NCBI GenBank assembly: GCA_008931825.1
Contig: QXVZ01001081.1
Coordinates: forward strand, 1-23,653
Source of the DNA: Phallusia fumigata
Lineage: Eukaryota > Chordata > Ascidiacea > Phlebobranchia > Ascidiidae
Direction: 5' to 3'
DNA: 23,653 nucleotides
This document shows, piece by piece, positions 1 to 9,000 of this stretch (positions within the stretch are counted from its first letter, which is position 1; each line of letters begins with the position of its first letter). The position numbers and the translations under genes were made by a program. A model generated the notes under the pieces. The model was not told the DNA's origin, searched no databases, and worked only from the letters and a program-made list of their open reading frames with translations.

Positions 1-178
1 CATATTTAATAGCAATATGAATCGTATATTAGTAAGTTTTAAACTGCGTTAAGCGTTTTACGACCCCTAGACTATAATGTTGCCATGAAGGTCGTTTTTA
101 GTAACAGACTAAAATGCCGAAGTCAAGGCAAACACATACTGTTGTAACGACAACGTCTAAACTCATAAATCTTTTTAG

Positions 179-2749
179 GCTCCTCCCGCCGAGGAACAAA
201 AGGAAGACGCTCCTCCAGCCGAGGAACAATCAGAGGAACCATCCTCTGCTGCGTCCGAACCCGCAGCCGAAGAGCCAGCCCAGGAAAAAGAAGAGGAGTC
301 TCCCAAGGAGGAGCCCGCTCCTACTCCTGCTCCTGTGGAGGAAGCACCTGAAACACCGAAAGATGAGGTCGCTGAAGCACCAAAAGAGGAAGTTGCAGAA
401 ACCCCCAAGGAGGAACCCTGCTCGCATCAACAAGAGCAAGTGGAACAGACGCAAGGTAGGAATTTGGTGTCTAACTGATGTTTATAAAAGTTCAGATAAG
501 AGCAAGCGCTTGAAACTAGGTGCAAATGCGGTGATAGGCTTTCAAAATAATCTCACAGCCAAGCTTTAGGTGATAACATGTGCTACATACTTGAAATAAT
601 ATTAGCATAAAACTCCCAACAATTGAAAAACGTTATTCGTTTGTTTTTGTGTTTCCTTTTCGCATTGTTTTATGTTGCGTGTTTTGCAGCCAACTACGCC
701 GCATTTCTGCATGCCAGAATGCTATAATCATTGTAATTACTAGATTCCTAATTTGCTGCATGTTGCTCCGGCATGAGACTGATACTTTGCGCAATCTATG
801 TTATGCGATGTGCATGTCCTAATCGTATGATTTTTAGATATCCCTTTAGTCGCATTTTTCATGTGCCTTTTTAAGGTTTGTCCTACCTTTTCGTACCCTA
901 TTGTTTTTTTCAAAGGCGCTCGCCACCCTGTCTTTTAAACATTGCATTGGATAAACATTAAACTGACGACCCTTTAAAAATAGCTAAACAAAAATTAATT
1001 ATACGCCCAGTTGGAAATATATTACACTTTAACATTCTGTGGACCCTTTGTGCCACCTCATATACCCGGAAAATTCTTTACAAATTCATCTGTGATTATT
1101 GCCAATGAAATCAAGGCCAATCAGTTACGTCCTCTTGAGAAAAGAGAAGGACACAAAATAAACCAGGTAAGGGTTGTGATTCTCCTTGAGTTTTGCCATC
1201 TTTTTGTTCCTTGCTGCGTGTGTGAATCTGTAGCTTAAGATAACAAGCTTTTTGTTTTGTCTTAATTTGCCATTTGTTTCTACGATTTGGCTGACAGAGC
1301 TGCTGAATTGCTAATGCAGATACATCAACCCATCGTGTTCCGCTATTCTTTAGCAATACTGCCTGCGTTTGGTTTGTTCTGTTCTTGACTTTTCCACTTC
1401 AATATGATGAATGAAAACCGCATATTGAATCTTAGGCTTTACACTTTGGTCTTAGACTAATCAAGCACATTATCACTTGTGATGTTTTCACCCAAACCAC
1501 CTGCCAACGGATTGAGCGATGTTTTGCCGGTCACTTGGCACAAGCATGCCCGTAGTCGCTCTAGAAACAGTAGATAATTGTGCAAACCACAAAGTTATGC
1601 GTTTATATGTTGAAATCCAAAATCGATGTTGACTTTTCAGATCAAGTTGATGAAACTGTAACCACTGAAGCAGAAGACACACCTGTCGCTCCTGAGGAGC
1701 CAAGCATAGAGGCAGAACAAGAAACGAAAGCCGAAGACATCCAGACAGAAGATAAGGAAGTCGCAGAGCCACAGCAGGAGAATGTTGATCTTCCTGTTGT
1801 CTTGTCTGTCCACGAACCGGAAAAGGTTGATGAAAGTCCAGACCCTGAGCCACAAGAGAAGGTCGAGAGCGACCAAGAGGAGGTTGCTGCTCCAAAAACC
1901 TCCGAACCAGCGGATACTCAGGTTGCTTCAGAAGCCGTGCCTGTCCAAGATGTGCAATCCGAGGAGCCCGTTGAAAGCGAGGAAGCAAAACCGCAAGAAG
2001 ATGTAAAAGATGCGGAGCAAGTTGCTCCTGTACCATCAGAAGAAACTGAGGAGGAGCCGACAGAGGATCCCGCGACAACAGAAGAACCGGAACCAAAAGC
2101 AGAACCGGAGCCAGAGCCAACAGAACAGAAAGAGGAGACTACGGAATCCACGGACAAAAGCGCAGAAGCTACAGCAGAAAATATTCCTCCTGTGGTTCAA
2201 AGCGAGGCTCCTAAACAAGAGCGTGAAGAGGACGAGAAGCAGGAGGATACACCTGCCCCTGATGCACCTCGGGAAGAGACAGTTGAGGACGAGTCCGAAT
2301 CCCAAGATAAGGCTGCGTCCGATCAAGCTCCTGAAGAAATGCCCAAGAGTGACGAAACGGAACCAGAGTCTCAAGATAAGGAAGACGTTCCTGCAGTAGA
2401 GGATGTTGCCCAAGCAACACAAAGTGAAACATCAACTGCGGAGGATAAATCTGCTGAGGAACCTGATGTTACTCAAAGTCAAGACACACAAGGGGCAAAC
2501 GCTGAAAGCACCGAAGTTCCCGAACAGAAAACTGAAGATGAACAAACTGTTGAACCTGTCGCAGAACAGTCGCAAGTACCTAAAGAACAACTTGTCTCTG
2601 AGACGAAGGAAACAGAAACTCCCGAAGAAACGAAACCTTCTGCGACTCCTGAACAAAGCCAAGACAGTGACACAACAAAAAGCGAAGAAACGGATGAACA
2701 AGCGGAACAACAGGAGTCTGTCGGATACATGAGCTTCGCTGTGGTTTGA
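179..2749 (+). CDS. Glu/Pro-rich low-complexity protein, 3' exons
   Basis: Two exons are visible, 179-455 and 1641-2749 (TGA stop). The first follows a TTTTTAG acceptor at 177-178 and ends at CAAG|GTAGG, leaving one base of a codon. The second follows GACTTTTCAG and starts with the two bases that complete it (G|AT, Asp), so the phases agree. The exons give about 92 and 368 residues of very acidic sequence rich in Glu, Pro, Ser, Thr, Gln and Ala. Short imperfect repeats include APPAEEQ (twice) and EAPKEEVAETPKEE. The end is the more hydrophobic YMSFAVV. No globular domain, membrane segment or catalytic motif is seen. The 5' end lies outside the window. Composition recalls acidic tails of cytoskeletal or adaptor proteins, but low-complexity similarity is not evidence of homology, so I do not name a family. 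The exon structure is well supported; the function is unknown. Confidence 0.8.
456..1640 (+). other. intron of the acidic-protein gene
   Basis: This 1185-nt intron runs from GTAGG to TTTTCAG and joins exons of matching phase. A strong donor-like CAG|GTAAGG at 1166-1172 follows an open stretch from 1011, but I found no convincing acceptor for it. An alternative internal exon is possible but unsupported. Confidence 0.65.
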
Positions 2750-3434
2750 ATTTCAACTCTGATTAATACTTTGCTGCGACCGGGACGTTGGCTGATAATG
2801 GACAGGCCGAACATGGCGGTCCAGACTACACATTTTTTGTTTTTTGCTTTACGTGCATTTGGCAAACTTTACGTGTCTTTGGTAAAAGTGGTTTTATTGA
2901 TGTTGTGTTGCATGAGAAACCCTAACTAACTAACTGACTAACGCAAAGGCATTTGCCTGCTTATCCAACGGTGTTTGACGTATTGGTTTTGCCCCATCGC
3001 TTATTGCAAACCTTTTACAGTGCTTTCCTGTCAGCTACAACAGGTCCATTGCTTTTCACTTACAGCAGTACATGCCAATTTGATCGTTCTTTGCTGTTCA
3101 ATTGTTAACCTATTGTTTGTTATGTATTTTCTTCCTACAGAATCTTCGTAAAGCCATTTGACACTGACGTCAGCCGCTCTTCTCGCGATCGGGGAACCAC
3201 CCAAACTCACCTTCCTGCCAAAAACAGGCGAAGTCGGCGAACGTTGCTCGGTTATTCTTTCGCCTCCCTAGAATCTGTTTTTCGCACTGAACATGGGGGG
3301 CTTAAGTACATCGTTCGACATAATTTATTCGCTTTTTCGTGTTCAATTCACCGTTTTGCTTGCTGAAGTCTGCCTAGATAACTTTCTTGTACATACCTTG
3401 TTATTTGATTCACCGTTCCTTGACGTTAAATAAA
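2750..3434 (+). other. 3' UTR with AATAAA poly(A) signal
   Basis: The stop codon of the acidic-protein gene is followed by T-rich, non-coding sequence. The first clear AATAAA on this strand is at 3429-3434, giving a plausible 3' UTR of about 0.7 kb. At 3140 a good pyrimidine tract plus CTACAG could be the acceptor of an alternative terminal exon (in-frame stop after a few codons), but no matching donor is obvious. Confidence 0.45.
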
Positions 3435-3606
3435 GGGAAACTATTAACATTAAACATAGGGACGGGGCCTGATTTAAAATTTGATGACTTTTTCCTACCG
3501 AAAGCTTTAATTTCGTTTGTGTATTCTAGTGCTGTTAAGTTTAGATGAAGCATGGTGAAAACTGTTAATATGTTGGTACGACTTTCATCAGTTTCATCAC
3601 CCACTT

Positions 3607-3722
3607 GCAAGGATGGCAGTACGGTACGCATCAAAAATCATCACAATGTATGGTACTTCCTTTGCAACGAGTTACGTGGTACTTACAACTCGACGCGTAC
3701 CTTACCGCACTGTCATCCTTGC
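3607..3722. repeat. imperfect inverted repeat with nested hairpin
   Basis: The left arm 3607-3629 (begins GCAAGGATGGCAGTACGGTA) and the right arm 3695-3722 (ends CACTGTCATCCTTGC) are reverse complements, apart from two mismatches and a five-base insertion in the right arm. Inside, CGAGTT and AACTCG form a smaller hairpin (about 3669-3692). The whole could extrude as a branched foldback. It could be a remnant of a foldback transposon or a structured transcript; no target duplication was found. Confidence 0.6.
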
Positions 3723-4090
3723 CTACTTGTGAATATGTAAACTGTAAAGCGGTTCTAACTTGTTCCGACTGCCCAACAAAGCCTAACCAGTACTTTTTCT
3801 CCATTGATATTTGTTTCTTTTCGCCTGTTCGCTTTTCATTTCGTGTTTTCCCCGTGGCTTCGGACCTCAAGCTAAAGATATTCTTCGTTCTCGTGTCAAG
3901 GTGTTTTTTTAATGCCTTGTGCTCGTCTGTAAGCTTGTACAGCGGTGACTACGTGCGGAAAATTTGTCCTTGAGCCAAGTCAAAGACTTTTTGCTTTGTA
4001 TTTTTGCTACCCTTTTGTACTTACCGTCACGAAGAGTGTAATTTTTGCCGTGTTCTGGGCCTTTTTGCCCTAACCCGCCTGCGTTTGCAT

Positions 4091-4122
4091 ATTCGCCACC
4101 TAAACACCATCACATGGCGAAT
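4091..4122. repeat. 8-bp perfect inverted repeat
   Basis: ATTCGCCA (4091-4098) and TGGCGAAT (4115-4122) are exact reverse complements around a 16-nt spacer. This short foldback lies close to a second one at 4164-4209. Confidence 0.5.
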
Positions 4123-4163
4123 AATTGAACGCCACATAGCCTCGAATTTAAGCTTGGTGTGTT

Positions 4164-4209
4164 CGCGTTTGCGTTTTACCAGCGCAGTGTTTTCCTAAAC
4201 GAAAACGCG
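4164..4209. repeat. 13-bp inverted repeat (12/13)
   Basis: CGCGTTTGCGTTT (4164-4176) and AAACGAAAACGCG (4197-4209) are reverse complements at 12 of 13 positions, with a 20-nt loop. The function is unknown. Confidence 0.55.
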
Positions 4210-4953
4210 ATGTTTTGTAAAACCCCAGAGCACCGCCTGTGTCAGGCGAACAACTGAAAGTCACATGCTTGGTGTTTAACCAATATTGGCACCCGTTTGT
4301 AAGTGTTTCACAAATCAAATCGCAACAGCCTACGCAATGCAACAGCCCGCACGTAAGGGAATGATGTACAGCCATGTGTTCTGTGTGCGCAGGAAACTTG
4401 CGCACTGTTGTTTGCTGGAATTTTTCCGCGTGTAAATACCCTGTTACATACTTTTGTTGCAGTTCATTGCGCCTATTGATGTTCGTCGTTTCCGTAACAC
4501 AAGTCCATTTACTTCTAATAATACATTACTAGACCACAACTTTTGTCTATTTCTTGCCATGGACATTAGCCACAATGGAATAGGTGTTTGCGAGGATTGA
4601 TTCTTTCTTTTGGGCCATGCCCCCTCACTTTATTGACCGAGATACTCAAATGCTGGGAAACAGGATATGCCCTGTGTGCCAATACACACAAAATATTTGA
4701 TGGATGTATTGACACTCGCATACTCTCAATCGAGACTTCCACGAAAATCTACTGTTTTTTGCCCCCTTATCTACACATACCCCACCGGTAGGAATTACTC
4801 GTTTAGTTCTTTTGGCAGTGCGTAGCGTTTATTAGGTTTAACACTTTACTGTGTAAGTGGAATGACGACTTCTTTCTTAGAATCTGGAGGTTTATCACGA
4901 GGTTTCCGCGAAAAAATGGCGCAATTTGATATGCAAAGTCCCCAATCCCTATT

Positions 4954-5271
4954 TCAAAAACGTAAGTTAGGCAACCCACAATTTACTGCACAGATCGTGA
5001 TAAAAAAGCCCTCTAAATCTGATATTAGCAAGTTCTGAATGCGCCATATGATGAACTGCTGACGTGACAATAAACACGCAGACAGTGCTCCAAGCCGGAC
5101 GTCGTCCATACTTAGTTCGTATGAATTGCTCATGGCAGGAAATAATGGAAGTGGCTTGCTTCTGTCTCCATACGCCAACAACACATTGTGTAGGGCTTTC
5201 AGTAGTGGTTTAATTTCTCGCAAGGCACACAGTTCATAACCTGACACATTGCACAATTTCTGGACAATCTC
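4954..5271 (-). CDS. orphan coding-like terminal exon, unrecognised
   Basis: On the minus strand a long T-rich tract ending in CCTTAAG is followed at 5271 by an open frame of 105 codons and a stop at 4954. The translation starts EIVQKLCNVSGYELCALREI and contains ALSACLLSRQQFIIWRIQNL, a helical, Leu-rich, non-repetitive composition typical of real protein. A possible internal donor (GTGCA|GTAAAT) would end the exon earlier. No upstream exon is evident between here and the stop of the next minus-strand gene at 5709. This could therefore be a gene fragment, a small gene with a distant 5' end, or chance. I do not recognise the family. Confidence 0.4.
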   Translation of the reverse strand, partial: EIVQKLCNVSGYELCALREIKPLLKALHNVLLAYGDRSKPLPLFPAMSNSYELSMDDVRLGALSACLLSRQQFIIWRIQNLLISDLEGFFITICAVNCGLPNLRF

Positions 5272-5708
5272 CTTAAGGCACAACAAAGGTAAAACAAAAA
5301 AAAACAAGACAGTGTACGGTAGCGTCTGATGAATGGAACATGATTTTGACACATTGAAATAGCATCGTATTTTCAAGCTTTTTTATGCAGCGTTTTGCTT
5401 TCTCTAAAAGGCTTTGGACTAATTTCGCTCATTTTGCACAAAGATTGTAACATTGTAACATATTTCACAGCATTGTAACATAAGCTTTGGTCGAGATTAT
5501 ACTTAAGTCCAGCTAACTTTGGCACTACTAGCAAATGTCAGCTGTATATTGCACAGAGCATGCCACTGTGAATAATTCTCAAGAATTTGGGAGCCAAAAG
5601 GTCTGCTACTTAGAAGAAATGTACAAAACAGATTTTTTACAACTACAACTGCATGGCGAAATTACAAATAAAGACTTGCCTTATAAACATGGTAAAAACA
5701 ACCTGACC
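5272..5708. other. short intergenic stretch
   Basis: This AT-rich sequence lies between the stop of the oxygenase gene and the orphan exon. It probably contains the 3' UTR of the oxygenase gene. I see no AATAAA on the minus strand close to the stop. CATTGTAACAT is repeated at about 5451-5479. Confidence 0.4.
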
Positions 5709-6071
5709 TCAAATGGATGAAAACAAAGCCCTTATGTTCTGCTCACGAAGGAGAAAGTGTTGCTTTAAGAAGAGTCGCACATAATCCTGAAGACAATTGT
5801 CATCCTCTCCGCAAATCTTAGTCCATGTGGTCATCACATTGTCACGCGAACTTTCAGTAACATTGGCAACCATGGAACTGAAGTCAATCTGTGTTTGCTG
5901 CATGCTTTCCGGGTCGAGTTTGTCAAGTCTATAATGCTTGGCCATTGCTACGACTTGGGAAACCAACTTTGGCGACTCCAGAAGATTTTCAAGGACTTCT
6001 TCACCCAAAATTGCCTCCAGCATCTGATATTCATTTTCGGGGAGTTCTTCATAGCCACTTTGATACTCTCT
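5709..6071 (-). CDS. oxygenase gene exon 9: C-terminal helical domain and stop
   Basis: The acceptor CTGTCTTTCAG precedes AGA GAG TAT. The exon encodes 120 residues of acidic, helical sequence (for example EEVLENLLESPKLVSQVVAM), with two Cys near the end (KICGEDDNC), stopping RALFSSI and TGA. I know no named domain for it. Confidence 0.8.
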   Translation of the reverse strand, partial: REYQSGYEELPENEYQMLEAILGEEVLENLLESPKLVSQVVAMAKHYRLDKLDPESMQQTQIDFSSMVANVTESSRDNVMTTWTKICGEDDNCLQDYVRLFLKQHFLLREQNIRALFSSI

Positions 6072-9000
6072 CTGAAAGACAGTTGACATTACAAAGGTGG
6101 TTTCATGTAAAACATTCTTAAGATGTGTTTACATTAAGTAATGTTTGAACCTACTACACAAGATATATCAAAGTATGTTAAATAATGTCCCTTTGGGCAC
6201 ATAAAGTTGTCCTTGAACCTAACATTGTGCCAAGTTGGAACAGACAAAAAAAACAGGTTGACAATTAACCTCCTCGTATTCAAAACCGTCATTCTCCCCA
6301 TCATCACTGCCTGGTTTTGACATTTGCTGCACTTTTTGAGATTTTTCTTGAATTTGTGGCGGTCCATCTTCTTGAACATCTTCTCCTTCTGTTTCTGGTT
6401 GGTCATGGTCTTGAAGTGAAATGTAATTCAACTGTTGTTGTACTGATCTCATCATGAGAAAGTTGGTCACAGTGGTTATTTTCTGGCGAGCAGCATATGT
6501 GACCGGGTCACTGACAATGTCTCTGCAAATATCAAACTTCTGGTCAGCTCAGCATGTTTTTTTTTCACTACCAAGCTGCTGGAGTGTTTTGCATCTTGGC
6601 AACTTTTTTGTGTAACTGATGAATTTAAATATGCAGTTAATACAATCTTAGGTCCAATGTCAAAACTTCGCCAAATTAATGGGGCTGTGGCAACCCACCA
6701 AGTTAACCAAATTTGTACTTAAAACATCATGTAGTGAAAATGGTAGTACAAAGCATTTTACCAACATCTGTCACCGAGCCAAGCATCATGCACAGATACA
6801 TAAAAATTTCTCAAAGCCTAACCTACGCACTGCCTCAGTATTCCTAGACATTTGTAATGCAACTCATCAAAATTAGTTATCGCTTACCTAACTTGTTCCT
6901 GAAGACCAAAATAATTGTGCCTTGATTCTTCATGGTGAGTTTTGATGAGAGCATCGTGCTTCGTGAAAGACAACTTCACTGCAAAAGTGTATCTGGGACC
7001 ACCGTAACTTGGAGATGGCGGATGAGCAGAATGGGGAAAGTTGCCAGAGAATATCACTGCTCTTCCATACATGGGCACTACCTCAGCCACATAGTCGTTG
7101 TCAGGGGAATCTTCATTGTACTCCATAAATGCTGTTTCGCCTGATAAAAGTTTTGAATGTGCTGGTAAGGTCATTTTGGTCCTGATTAAAGAAAAAAATG
7201 ATTAGCCTAAGTTAAAATATTTTAGTAAATGTAAAAGGTCCAAAAGTATCGGAAAAGGGATTGCACAACAAAATTGTATTAAACTATCAACCATGGAAAA
7301 AGTGCTACTGATTTTACCCAAGCTATGAAAGTGTTTTTACTAATTTTCACTTGCAACAAAAACTAAACATATCCCTCATTTAAAGTTCAGACAAACATGA
7401 TGTGTTGTAACAGGTTGGGACATGCTTACCATAATCCTCTGCTGTCCAATTAGGACTCAAATATAACAGGAAGGTAGTTTCCTTTTCATCTGGCTGGCTT
7501 GTGTCCAAATGGAACCTGGTGTGGTCAGCACTTCGAATCAGGTTGCAAGCTACATCGTAGGGATACCAGGAATCATAACCTGTTGAAGAAAAATCAGGGT
7601 TTAAACACAAATTCAAAAGATTGAACACAAAAAACACAGCACAACAAATGCACAACAGCCAACTTCAACAAAGTGCTGATACATGTACATTGGGTAAAAT
7701 AAATGTGACATAATTGCACTAAAACAATCACCAAACCGCATATACTTTGCAATTATGTACCAAGAAAAAGTAAGTAAACAAAAAAGATCGACATTGCCAG
7801 AGGCACGTTTTGAACAGATGTTTCATGTATCTCCAGTTAGAAACTAGAACACTAAAATACCTGTCACATATGTAGCCATTTGTTTAATCACAGGCCAAAA
7901 GCGACTTTTAACGAAGTTGTCCACATGGAAACCAGCAATCCATTGTACATTGTCGCTGGACAGATCGAGGGAGTCATCATAAAAGTATTTTCCATTTTTT
8001 ACAGTGTGGGTTCTCAGCTCGTCTAAGTCTTCTTTTTTAAACAACCATCAAAAACTGCCACCTTCAGGACAACCAAAAATTTAAAATGTCTGCCAAATCT
8101 GATTGCTACTTAATGAAAATAGTATGTTAATTATTGTCTTAAAGCCAGTTAAAGTACAAATATTGCATATAAGCTGGACATGTTTGTTAAACCAAAAAAT
8201 CAAACTTACAAAATCTCCAGCTTTATTGTTCCTTCTCAGTGTGAGGTGTTTGTCCAAATCAACTTTACCAACCTTGTCTGCATTGTCAGTGCAAACAAAT
8301 TCATGAAAGTATGAGTCCTAAAAAATCATCTCTTTAAGCTATACTAAATTATGAAATTATTTTTTTATTATATTTACAGTGTTTTCTTACCCTCAAATTT
8401 TCAAGAAAGTTAAAGAAATATGCCCTCTTCTCATACACCACCTTCTGCTCAGAGTTAAACTGTGCGAAAATCATGTATTGGCCTGAAAGTTCAGCAATAC
8501 TGGGTGGTCTTGCTAAGTACGGAATAGCTGAATCCCAAATTACTATCCTTCCTTGTCTTGGTGATGCGACCCCAAAAATATCCATGTTGTCATCATCTTC
8601 ATAGAAGAGCATTTCTCCATAGCTGTTCTTCAACCACAGTGTATTGGTGTATATAACCATGGAGTAGCCATCAATACTTCCAACTTTTGAAGTGTGATCT
8701 TTGTACAGCTGCGTGTGGTCACCTCGACGGAGTATCGAAGAATACAACTCAGTCAGCTGGTAGTCCCTACACAAAAGCCATAAACAGAACTGTTAGCAAA
8801 CCATTATTTTGGGGCATTATAAACTTTTTTAACACATACAAGTAGCAAAATAGTTTAATAAAAAATTATTGAGGTGTAAAAAATGGAAGTGTTAAACATG
8901 GAACCAATGCCCAACATCATTTGTACACCACATTGCAAGTGATGCTATATTGCTTCCTACAGAGCTGACATATGGTCAAAGAGATCGTGCACAGAGTATG

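Larger units (their letters stand above)
3435..4953. other. intergenic stretch, no gene recognised
   Basis: Open frames here are short, lack codon-like composition and have no paired splice sites. The only structure I can support is the set of three inverted repeats listed separately (3607-3722, 4091-4122, 4164-4209). Confidence 0.5.

Noticed and set aside
114-569. 151-codon basic open frame on the plus strand
   Set aside because: It is the shifted frame of the acidic exon at 179-455; Glu/Pro codons read one base over give Arg/Lys/Leu-rich sequence.
1011-1166. Open stretch ending in a strong donor CAG|GTAAGG
   Set aside because: No acceptor with a fitting phase was found, and the flanking exons already join in phase without it.
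1488-2435. Several long frames opposite or overlapping the acidic exon
   Set aside because: All are shadows of the biased codons of 1641-2749; only the plus frame has matching splice phase.
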